From positions 1-5,717 of the forward strand of contig NJEJ01000085.1 in the NCBI GenBank assembly GCA_002255025.1: DNA of 5,717 bases. Direction: 5' to 3'. The position numbers were made by a program, and so were the translations under genes. This document shows positions 1-5,575 of this stretch, in pieces. Below the pieces are notes generated by a model. The model made no database searches. It had not been told where the DNA came from and saw only the letters and a program-made list of their open reading frames with translations. Source of the stretch: Candidatus Bathyarchaeota archaeon ex4484_135 (GTDB taxonomy: Archaea > Thermoproteota > Bathyarchaeia > EX4484-135). Every line of letters begins with the position of its first letter. Within the stretch, counting starts at the first letter, position 1.

Positions 1-125
1 GAGCACTCCCGGTAGAGCTTTATGGCGGCGTCCATGAGGCCGGATTCGAAGGAGCTCTCGGCTTCCACCAAAAGGCTGTTGGCCTGTTCCTCCGTCAAAG
101 GAAGGTTTGATTCGGACGTGCTCAT
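1..125 (-). CDS. N-terminal fragment of a TPR- or MIT-like protein (runs off left edge)
   Basis: An open frame starts at ATG (125-123) and runs off the left edge after about 41 codons. The start overlaps the stop of the 315-residue gene upstream as ATGA, and a GGAGG sits just before it, although the spacing is very short. The visible part has a polar start (MSTSESNLPLTEE) followed by a helical hairpin, roughly residues 14-40, with the pattern Ala/Phe - Gly - Ala-Ala-Ile - Leu-Tyr (ESGLMDAAIKLYREC). That pattern fits the first hairpin of a TPR repeat and equally the helix 1/helix 2 turn of an MIT domain, the module that reads ESCRT-III tails. As the fifth gene of an ESCRT operon, an MIT or scaffold role is attractive, but this is inference. 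Too little is visible to choose between the two folds. Confidence 0.7.
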   Translation of the reverse strand, partial: MSTSESNLPLTEEQANSLLVEAESSFESGLMDAAIKLYREC

Positions 126-1069
126 CCCTCCGGAGGCGGATAGTAAGATTCCCCAAGACCTGTCTCATCTGGCCCGGGGAACAAGAGACGGGCGTTAACA
201 AGCTCCCTTATGACCTTCGAGCAGTACTTCAGACACCAGCCCATGTGTTCTGACAAAAGACGCTCGTTTATCCCAAGGCCTCGAGTTCTGTAAAGGTTCT
301 TAGCGAAGTCGAGGGCCTTCCTGAGGTCTTCTTCACACGGCCTGAGCACGTACAGCCCCTCTTCTGCCTTCACGAGGCCTCTGGCTTCTAATACCTTAAG
401 GGCCTTCTTGATCTCTCCTTCGGAGATAGGCATCTTAAGGACTTCCGAGCACCACTTGACAGCATCCTTAAGCCTGAAACAGCCTTTTGAACTCATGAGA
501 TAAGGGCTCCCCAATACCTTAGCTATCAGCTCAGCTAAGAGACTCTGGAGAGTCTTCTTGTCCTCTCCCAGCCCCCTGGCCAGGAACACCAAACAGGAAT
601 AGCGGGCCAAGCCAGCTTCCAATGGGACCAAGGCCCTTAAGGCCTCGAGAAGCTCCCTTAGGGACTCGTAAGCCCTGAGGGAATTCAGTACGTCAGCGAG
701 ACCTCTAAGGGCAGCGGAGAGCTCAGCTAGCACATATTCACCATCAGCTGATAGAGCCTTTCTGACATGCTCTAACAGGGCCGTCGTTACCGACGATATT
801 ATGGTCCAGGCCAACTCGCCCGCAAGGGTAAAGGTCAGGAGGGCCTTGTGGAAAGCCTCAAGGGCTATGCAGAGTTCCTCGAGTTCCGCTAGGAGGAGTT
901 CCTCCCGTGCCTTAATCACCTGCTTGTCCAAAAGCTCGGACAGAGAGGAGGAAAGCGATATCAAGAATTCCTTACTTCTGGGCACGAGAGGCAAGTCCTT
1001 GTACTTAACTATCTCGTCGGGCGAGAGGCCCGCTAATACCTCAAACGCAAGCTCCTGTTGAGCCTTCAA
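122..1069 (-). CDS. Uncharacterised helical protein with two C-terminal winged helices (possible EAP30-like ESCRT-II or CHMP7-like factor)
   Basis: I do not recognise this 315-residue protein as a named family. It begins with TTG one base after the stop of ESCRT-III B, with a weak GGGGT site 5 bases upstream. Residues about 30-185 are almost entirely leucine-rich amphipathic helix, including ELRELLEALRAL-type segments around 137-148. Residues about 198-243 look like one winged helix (helix, short loop, recognition-like helix 217-231, then a strand pair ending LYVLRP). Residues about 246-312 look like a second, ending in a Tyr-Tyr-Pro strand. There are seven cysteines, five of them in the winged-helix half (197, 207, 245, 279, 283). 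No signal peptide or membrane span is seen. Helices followed by tandem winged helices is the plan of EAP30 proteins (Vps22/Vps36), and tandem winged helices also occur in CHMP7. The operon position between ESCRT-III and an apparent TPR/MIT protein supports an ESCRT role. Function is inferred from context only. Confidence 0.85.
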   Translation of the reverse strand: MKAQQELAFEVLAGLSPDEIVKYKDLPLVPRSKEFLISLSSSLSELLDKQVIKAREELLLAELEELCIALEAFHKALLTFTLAGELAWTIISSVTTALLEHVRKALSADGEYVLAELSAALRGLADVLNSLRAYESLRELLEALRALVPLEAGLARYSCLVFLARGLGEDKKTLQSLLAELIAKVLGSPYLMSSKGCFRLKDAVKWCSEVLKMPISEGEIKKALKVLEARGLVKAEEGLYVLRPCEEDLRKALDFAKNLYRTRGLGINERLLSEHMGWCLKYCSKVIRELVNARLLFPGPDETGLGESYYPPPEG

Positions 1070-1070
1070 C

Positions 1071-1724
1071 TTAGACCCCTATCATGGATTTTATCTTCTC
1101 GAGTTCCTTGCTAACTTCTTCTTCCTTAGTCTTGACTTCCTCGTGTCCTGGAGCTTCCTGACCTATCCTTATCTCCTCAAGCGGCCTGGCCTCGACCATA
1201 GCTTCACCAGACACTATGGCTCTCAGCTCCCTCTCGGCTTCGGCGGCTACCTCAGGAGGTGCTGTGCTCTCTACGTAATGTGCCATCATGGAGTCGAGCG
1301 TGTCTATGGCTCCCTCGAGCATATACCGGGCCGAGACGGGGTCATCGGGTAATTGTCCTAATAGCTTGTCGAACTCGTTCACCACGAGCTCGCTTATCTT
1401 CGTCATGTCCCTGAGGCTGGATATCCTCGTTACCCTGAGCTTTATCCTGTCGTAGAGCCTCGCCATGTGGATGCAGGCCTCCGCCTCGCTCTTGTATTCG
1501 CTCCAGGCTTCGAGGCTGGCCCTGGCAGCCTTCAGCATTTTCCTCTTGGCGAAGAAAACAGCTTCCTTGTGGAACTTCTCGGCCTCCCTCATCAAGCTCA
1601 TGCCCCTCAGCTCTAATTGCTTCTTTAAGGCATCACACCTAGCGATTATCTCCTCACGGCTGAGCCCTCTGAGCCGCTTCAGGAGGGAGATGGTAGAGCG
1701 TACTAGGGCCTTCACCGCCGACAT
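1071..1724 (-). CDS. ESCRT-III family protein B (Snf7/CdvB-like, 217 aa)
   Basis: This is a likely ESCRT-III filament subunit. It starts at ATG (1724-1722) with a strong GAGGTG site 5 bases upstream. Residues 1-60 are a basic N-terminal helix (VKALVRSTISLLKRLRG) that would form the start of the alpha1 hairpin. Residues about 44-98 carry the ESCRT-III alpha2 pattern of a basic, alanine-rich turn (AKRKMLKAARASLEAW) followed by a long helix. Residues 105-150 supply the shorter helices, and 155-217 form an acidic, low-complexity tail. The tail ends in an amphipathic segment (KELEKIKSMIGV) but lacks the Arg-Leu pair of a MIM1 motif, unlike ESCRT-III A. By elimination it may correspond to the Snf7/Vps20 (CHMP4-7) class, while ESCRT-III A is the Vps2/24 (CHMP1-3) class; this class split is inference. 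The length suits the family. It is the third gene of the leftward unit. Confidence 0.83.
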   Translation of the reverse strand: MSAVKALVRSTISLLKRLRGLSREEIIARCDALKKQLELRGMSLMREAEKFHKEAVFFAKRKMLKAARASLEAWSEYKSEAEACIHMARLYDRIKLRVTRISSLRDMTKISELVVNEFDKLLGQLPDDPVSARYMLEGAIDTLDSMMAHYVESTAPPEVAAEAERELRAIVSGEAMVEARPLEEIRIGQEAPGHEEVKTKEEEVSKELEKIKSMIGV

Positions 1725-1764
1725 GCGGACACCTCATCTACGGCCAACGCGGCCATAATTAAGC
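1725..1764 (-). promoter_or_regulatory. 40-bp intergenic spacer with strong ribosome binding site and possible internal promoter for ESCRT-III B
   Basis: This is the only gap of any size inside the leftward operon. On the minus strand it holds GAGGTG (1735-1730), 5 bases before the ATG of ESCRT-III B and the best Shine-Dalgarno site in the window. Farther upstream is an A/T-rich CTTAATTA (about 1764-1757), which could be a TATA element. A TATA box there would place a transcript start close to or inside the Shine-Dalgarno site, so the promoter reading is weak. A short GGCC-GCGTT-GGCC inverted pair lies between them. Confidence 0.4.
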
Positions 1765-1769
1765 TTAAT
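1758..1769. repeat. 12-bp perfect palindrome ATTAAGCTTAAT
   Basis: The sequence at 1758-1769 is its own exact reverse complement. It overlaps the TAA stop and last codon of the 139-residue gene and forms the A/T-rich patch upstream of ESCRT-III B in otherwise GC-rich DNA. It could be a dimeric regulator site, part of a TATA element, or chance. No second copy was seen in the window. Confidence 0.45.
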
Positions 1770-2184
1770 CTCCTACCTCGTGGGGGCTAGGGCACAGGAC
1801 CATTAACAGGTCCTTGACCTCGGGCCAGAAGGCCTCGAGGTTGGCCCCAGGCTTTACTGGGGATGCCACGACCGTCATGACGGGCCCGTCAGAACTCTCA
1901 GACGCCAGCACACCGAGGACCAGCTCGCCGGAGGGAGGTCTAGCTATTACCACATCATGCCGGTAGACCTCGACGAGTTCCACGGACCAGCCCCTAGAGG
2001 CCAGCTCCTCCCTGAGGGCCGATAGGGCTTTAGATGCATCTTCTACTGCAAGGGATATTTCCCTTAGAGGAGCTTCCCCGGGCCGGAAGATATTCATCAG
2101 CTCGTAGGAGATAAGCCTAACGTGGTACTTCGCGATTATATCTGCTGGGAAGCCGAACTCAGGGACCTTGAGGCCCTCGCTCAC
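1765..2184 (-). CDS. Hypothetical protein, 139 aa, between two ESCRT-III genes
   Basis: I do not recognise this protein. It starts at GTG (2184-2182), overlapping the stop of ESCRT-III A as GTGA, with GGTG (2195-2192) 7 bases upstream, so translation is probably coupled. The sequence looks like a compact soluble alpha/beta fold. There is an N-terminal segment rich in Ile/Tyr (residues 8-33) and a helix about 43-64. Alternating strands follow (WSVELVEVY, DVVIARPP, LVLGVLAS, MTVVASPV, about residues 66-110), and a C-terminal helix (FWPEVKDLLMVL, 119-130). There is one cysteine, and no signal peptide, membrane span or obvious catalytic motif. Strands capped by a C-terminal helix would fit a PH/GLUE-like or longin-like fold, but nothing at sequence level establishes either. 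Being sandwiched in the same coupled operon suggests a role with the ESCRT-III subunits. Confidence 0.8.
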   Translation of the reverse strand: MSEGLKVPEFGFPADIIAKYHVRLISYELMNIFRPGEAPLREISLAVEDASKALSALREELASRGWSVELVEVYRHDVVIARPPSGELVLGVLASESSDGPVMTVVASPVKPGANLEAFWPEVKDLLMVLCPSPHEVGD

Positions 2185-2774
2185 TTACCTTCACCCTTCT
2201 CCCTCAGCTTCCTCAGCCTTTCCTCTAGGCCCTCTAGCTCAGGCGTGGGTATCTCAGAGCCTATCTCTATGCTGGCTTTCTCCACGACCTTCGATATCTC
2301 TTCCTCTGGCACGGCCTCCGTCGTCACGTCGGCTACGCCCCCGGGCTCGCCGAGGGCCTCCATGGTCATGCCCAGCTCGGACATGAGGGTCCTCAGCTCG
2401 CCGAAGAGTTCTCCAACGGCCGGTAAGTTGACCATATCAGATAGCTTGCCTACTACCTTGACGGCCTTCTCGAGGGCCTTCCTCGTGTCCGCGAAGGGAG
2501 CCAGGCCCATGAGGGTAGCCGATATGTCCGTCAGGTCTTCTGCAAAGGAATCAAGCTCGAGAGCCCTCTTCCTGAACGTGACGACTTTAGCGGCCTCCTG
2601 GCGGGCCCTATCCACGTGGCCCTTCTTAAGGAACTCTTTGACACGCTCGAACTTCCTCTGTGCCTGCCTCTCCATGTTCCTCGACTGCATCCTCAGCTGC
2701 CGGGCGACGCTGCCGAAGAGGACGGCTACCTTGTATATCCTCTGTGAGAGCTTCTTACGCCTTAGCAATCCCAT
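2181..2774 (-). CDS. ESCRT-III family protein A with C-terminal MIM1-like motif (Vps2/24/CHMP1-3-like, 197 aa)
   Basis: This is an ESCRT-III polymer subunit and the likely direct substrate of the neighbouring Vps4. Residues 1-10 (MGLLRRKKLS) are strongly basic and could touch the membrane. Residues 12-90 form the long alpha1/alpha2 hairpin, with the ESCRT-III-type basic turn at about 50-70 (KGHVDRARQEAAKVVTFRKR). Residues 92-140 give shorter helices, and 141-178 are an acidic linker. The tail LEERLRKLR (183-191) fits the MIM1 core L-x-x-R-L-x-x-L-[KR] and closely resembles the end of eukaryotic CHMP2, recalled from memory. The acidic residue expected three places before the first Leu is shifted by one (E179, L180). 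A Pro-x-Pro (176-178) lies just before it. The start is ATG at 2774, with GGTGG (2783-2779) 4 bases upstream. It is first gene of the leftward unit, divergent from vps4 across 37 bp. Confidence 0.9.
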   Translation of the reverse strand: MGLLRRKKLSQRIYKVAVLFGSVARQLRMQSRNMERQAQRKFERVKEFLKKGHVDRARQEAAKVVTFRKRALELDSFAEDLTDISATLMGLAPFADTRKALEKAVKVVGKLSDMVNLPAVGELFGELRTLMSELGMTMEALGEPGGVADVTTEAVPEEEISKVVEKASIEIGSEIPTPELEGLEERLRKLREKGEGK

Positions 2775-2829
2775 GCTTCCACCGTGAAGTATTTTACCAC
2801 GACCGCCTAATATGTTTAGCGGTGGTGAT
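2775..2829. promoter_or_regulatory. Divergent promoter region between the ESCRT-III and vps4 units
   Basis: The 37-bp gap plus the first vps4 codons must drive both units. Leftward, the minus strand reads AAACATATTA (2817-2808), a plausible TATA box; the usual offset of about 26 bases puts the start near 2786, leaving a short leader that contains the GGTGG site (2783-2779). Rightward, TATTTTAC (2790-2797) is a plausible TATA box, with an expected start near 2820. That lies just past the ATG at 2812, which has no Shine-Dalgarno site. Positions are estimates from spacing rules, not from transcript data. Confidence 0.5.
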
Positions 2830-3963
2830 GTGGAGGGCCTATACGAGGAGATGTTGGAGGAGGCCAGGAAGGCTGTTTCGCTTGATAAATTGGGCAGGCT
2901 GAAGGAGGCCGTAGAACATTACATGCGGGCCGTCCAACTCCTACTGGAGCTGAGCAAGAGGACTTCCGAGCCAGCCCTGAGGAAGGTCTATGCCGAAAAG
3001 GCCGATTTGTACTTAAAGAGGTGCGAGGAGATAAGGAAGGGCATCTCCAAGAGAGCCGTTGAGGAAGCCGTGGCGGTTGAGGAAGCCATCAAGGAACTCC
3101 CACCTGAACTCCAGGGCGTGGTGATCGTAGAGAAGCCCGAGGTCAAGTGGGAGGACATAGGGGGCCTGGAGGGGGCCAAGAGGGCCCTCATGGAGGCCAT
3201 AGTATGGCCCATGCTCAAGCCGGAGCTCTTCAAGGGCCCCAGGGAGCCCTGGAAGGGCATCTTGTTGTTCGGCCCGCCCGGCTGCGGGAAAACGCTCCTC
3301 GCCAAGGCCGTGGCAAGCCAGTGCAATGCCGTCTTCTTCAACGTCAGTGCTGCCGCCATAATGTCGAAGTGGTTAGGTGAATCGGAGAAGAACGTGAGCC
3401 TCCTCTTCGAAGTGGCCCGCAAGTCCTCTCCATCCGTGATCTTCGTGGACGAGGTAGATTCCCTGCTCACCGTGAGAGGCCTTGAGGAAGTAGGAGGCGA
3501 GCGTAGGGTCAAGACCCAGTTCCTCGTGGAGCTCGATGGCCTGAGGACACGCCCTGGCGAGAAGCTCGTGATAGGTGCCACCAATAGGCCCTGGGACCTC
3601 GATCCAGCCGTAATCAGGCGTTTCGAGAAGAGGGTTTACGTCCCCCTCCCGGACCTCAAGGCCAGGAGGGAGATATTCCGCATCCACCTCAGAGGCGTGG
3701 AATTGGCCGAGGACGTGGACCTAAATGAGCTGGCCGAGCTGACAGTCGGCTACTCCGGCTCGGACATAAGGCTCGTATGCCGGGAGGCAGCCATGGAGCC
3801 CGTCAGGGAAGTCATGTCCGAGGGCCCGCCTGAGGGCGAGGTCGAGATAAGGCCCGTGTGCAGAGAGGACTTCGTAAAGGCCTTGAGGAAGGTGAAGCCC
3901 ATGACGAAGCCCTCCGACGTGATGAGGTACCTGAGGTGGGCTGAGGAATACGGTGAGATATGA
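2812..3963 (+). CDS. vps4: Vps4/CdvC AAA ATPase (ESCRT-III disassembly)
   Basis: This ATPase pulls ESCRT-III subunits through its central pore to remodel or disassemble the polymer. Residues about 8-75 are an MIT domain (helix - DKLGRLKEAVEHYMRA - helix). After a linker comes the single AAA domain, starting at VKWEDIGGLEGAKRAL (111-126). Walker A is GPPGCGKT (154-161), pore loop 1 is SKWLGESEKN (185-194, Trp187), and Walker B is VIFVDEVDS (209-217, Asp213/Glu214). Sensor 1 is in GATNRP (Asn258), the arginine fingers are Arg269/Arg270 before FEKR, and GYSGSDI is at 313-319. The C-terminal Vps4 helix is kept (MRYLRWAEEYGEI). There is no beta-domain insertion, as in other archaeal homologues. 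The start is uncertain: ATG 2812 has no Shine-Dalgarno site, and GTG 2830 follows GGTGGTGAT with no spacer but better fits the expected transcript start and the MIT boundary. It leads the rightward unit. Confidence 0.97.
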   Translation: MFSGGDVEGLYEEMLEEARKAVSLDKLGRLKEAVEHYMRAVQLLLELSKRTSEPALRKVYAEKADLYLKRCEEIRKGISKRAVEEAVAVEEAIKELPPELQGVVIVEKPEVKWEDIGGLEGAKRALMEAIVWPMLKPELFKGPREPWKGILLFGPPGCGKTLLAKAVASQCNAVFFNVSAAAIMSKWLGESEKNVSLLFEVARKSSPSVIFVDEVDSLLTVRGLEEVGGERRVKTQFLVELDGLRTRPGEKLVIGATNRPWDLDPAVIRRFEKRVYVPLPDLKARREIFRIHLRGVELAEDVDLNELAELTVGYSGSDIRLVCREAAMEPVREVMSEGPPEGEVEIRPVCREDFVKALRKVKPMTKPSDVMRYLRWAEEYGEI

Positions 3964-4469
3964 TGGCCCGTGAGGCCTTTAAGCCACCGGCCTGGGCCCT
4001 CTGGCCCCCCATGAGGGTCCTCCCGAAGGACAAGAAGATGAGGAAGGCGGTCATTGAGAAATGGGCCAACCTCATATTGGATTGGGCTTCAAAGGAGAGG
4101 AAGGTGCTGGTCGATGTCTTGGAGCTGTCTAGGACCCCTCCCTTTGACCTCCCGGAGGACCTCTTCAATTTGGCCCTGGAGTTCCTCGTCAAGACAGGAC
4201 GTGCTAAATGGCGTGAGCCAGGCAAATCCCTCGTGCTCTTCTGGAGGAGCATCGATTCATGGGCCAGGTTCATATATTCTTGGCTGAAGGAGAACTTTAA
4301 GGAGATCTTTTCCATACAGGACCTCATGGAGGCTGATGAGGAATTCAGCCAGCTGCCGCTCGAGGAGCTGAGGGCCTGCCTGAGGCTCCTCGAGAAATCG
4401 GGCCTGGTCAGGAGGCTGAGGCGTGTGAAAGGCTATTACAAGCTCGTCGTGCTTGGTGTACCGGGTTGA
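3960..4469 (+). CDS. vps25: ESCRT-II subunit Vps25 homologue
   Basis: In eukaryotes Vps25 is the ESCRT-II subunit that binds Vps22 and Vps36 through its N-terminal winged helix and recruits the first ESCRT-III subunit through its second. The 169 residues match the usual family size (about 175-200) and the family landmarks lie in order. There is an N-terminal Trp-Pro-Pro (15-17), aligned with the PPxF/Y segment that docks on partners, and EKWANLILDW (33-42). LVLFWR (91-96) follows, then SWARFIYSWL (100-109), matching the WR..EEW..LIY.WV block I recall from human VPS25. The second winged helix runs about 112-165 (IFSIQDL, LEELRACLRLLEKSGLVRRL, KGYYKLVVL). The start overlaps the vps4 stop as ATGA. 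GGTGAG (3952-3957) serves either ATG 3960 or the adjacent ATG 3963, which has the more comfortable spacing. Assignment rests on remembered family sequence, but the match is strong. Confidence 0.9.
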   Translation: MMAREAFKPPAWALWPPMRVLPKDKKMRKAVIEKWANLILDWASKERKVLVDVLELSRTPPFDLPEDLFNLALEFLVKTGRAKWREPGKSLVLFWRSIDSWARFIYSWLKENFKEIFSIQDLMEADEEFSQLPLEELRACLRLLEKSGLVRRLRRVKGYYKLVVLGVPG

Positions 4470-5575
4470 GGATACCGGACCCGCTGTCTAGGCCTCTGGT
4501 GGCCGTGAAGAAGACCATCAGAGTCCGAGGGGGATTCACTCTCGAGGTCAGCCAAGACCACATCGCCGTGCTGACGTGGAAGGATGGCACTTACTCCATC
4601 TTGGGCCCGGGCCTCCACGAGCTGAAGAACACTGGCCTGATGCCCGCCGAGGCGTGCTGGATAAAGGTAGGCCCCCTGGGCCGGGAAGACGGCTCCCCGA
4701 TGAGGTACGCCCTATCAATAACGGACTCAAGGACTAAGGACGGCTGCTGCGTGGGCCTATTCTGCCAGCTGGAGGTCATGATTTGGGAGCCCAGATCGTT
4801 CTTGAGCTCCCTGATGACCGGGAGGGAATCCATGAGCCCTCGGGAGCTCGAAGAAGCCATCAGGGGCCACGTCAAAGAAGGGCTGGCGGAAGCCGTCGCC
4901 GACCAAGATTCGGGCGATATCAGCAAGCCCTCTTTTGAGCTACGCCTCAAGCACTACGTCAACCTGTCCTTAAGGGGCCTTGGCCTCAGGGTCGGGCTGT
5001 TACGCCTTGAGGTCCTGAAGTCCATAGGGCCCGTGCGTACAGCCGACGAGCTTGCTAGGATTCTCGAGGAAAGGCTGCCGTTTCCCCTGGATGAGCGTAG
5101 GGCAGCCGACTTCGAGAGGAAGCTGAGGCTGGTGTCCGAGAGACCGTGGCTTATAGCGAAGCCCCTCGATGAGAACTGGGCTTCCGAGTGGAAAGCCTTC
5201 TGGGTGGAGGTCGCCCAAGACCTCATGTGGAAGCAAGGGAGGTTCTTGCTCAGCCTCCAGGATCTGGCGTCCCTCACGCCCTTCTCGTCTATGAGGACGG
5301 ATTGGAGGGAGGAGTTATTCGAGACCTTAAAGGAGAAGATAGGATCCCTCGGGGATTACGTTTTCTCACGGGAGGTCCTCGATGCCCTATCCAGTGCCCT
5401 CGCCAGGTGGGCCCGTGACGTAGGCCTATTCGAGATAAGCACCGAGGGCCTCGTGTCCTTGCTCGGCCTGAGCGAGCAGGAGGCCAGGATGCTCCTAGAC
5501 CACATGGCCGGTAGAGGGGCCTGCGAGTGGGTGGAGAAGGGGAAGTCGGTCCTCCTCTCCCCGAGTTCACTTTAG
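4466..5575 (+). CDS. SPFH/band-7-like protein with C-terminal tandem winged helices; candidate Vps36-type ESCRT-II subunit
   Basis: The start is TTG 4466, overlapping the vps25 stop as TTGA, with GGTG (4455-4458) 7 bases upstream. Residues about 17-187 look like an SPFH domain of the virion-core-protein/YdjI kind. They contain VSQDHIAVLTWKDGTYSILG then GPG-x-H-x-L (47-52), a strand pair around ITDSRTKDGC (85-94) and LEVMIWEPRSFLSSL (102-116), and a helix (REEL-type, 126-147). They end in RGLGLRVGLLRLEVLKSIGP (170-189), as SPFH strands do. There is no transmembrane helix. Residues about 236-300 (LLSLQDLASL at 261-270) and 303-366 (SALARWARDVG, STEGLVSLLGLSEQEARMLL, then a wing) read as two winged helices. 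They resemble, from memory, the last two winged helices of human VPS36 (LLSPEDLVNA and LVGMS-type segments). Coupled translation behind vps25 supports partnership. The SPFH call is moderately sure and the EAP30 similarity is tentative. Confidence 0.85.
   Translation: MRIPDPLSRPLVAVKKTIRVRGGFTLEVSQDHIAVLTWKDGTYSILGPGLHELKNTGLMPAEACWIKVGPLGREDGSPMRYALSITDSRTKDGCCVGLFCQLEVMIWEPRSFLSSLMTGRESMSPRELEEAIRGHVKEGLAEAVADQDSGDISKPSFELRLKHYVNLSLRGLGLRVGLLRLEVLKSIGPVRTADELARILEERLPFPLDERRAADFERKLRLVSERPWLIAKPLDENWASEWKAFWVEVAQDLMWKQGRFLLSLQDLASLTPFSSMRTDWREELFETLKEKIGSLGDYVFSREVLDALSSALARWARDVGLFEISTEGLVSLLGLSEQEARMLLDHMAGRGACEWVEKGKSVLLSPSSL

Noticed and set aside
122..1069. CdvA
   Set aside because: The 315-residue protein lacks the N-terminal beta-barrel plus coiled-coil plan and the short ESCRT-III-binding tail of CdvA, and ends in winged helices.
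1071..1110. MIM1 motif at the end of ESCRT-III B
   Set aside because: The last helix (KELEKIKSMIGV) has leucine spacing but lacks the Arg-Leu pair and terminal basic residue of MIM1.
2122..2787. 221-codon plus-strand open frame opposite ESCRT-III A
   Set aside because: It is the antisense of a well-supported ESCRT-III gene, and its Ser/Leu-rich composition is typical of the complement of charged helical coding sequence.
2988..3584. 198-codon minus-strand open frame inside vps4
   Set aside because: It lies wholly opposite the MIT and AAA motifs of vps4 and has low-complexity Ser/Thr content; no ribosome site or family likeness.
3812..4327. 171-codon minus-strand open frame across the vps4/vps25 junction
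   Set aside because: It opposes two strongly supported genes and has no domain likeness; a shadow of GC-rich coding DNA.
4466..5030. GLUE domain at the N-terminus of the SPFH protein, as in Vps36
   Set aside because: The GPG turn, long amphipathic helix and late LRLEVLKSIGP strand fit SPFH better, and I see no GLUE-like pattern; structure prediction could overturn this.
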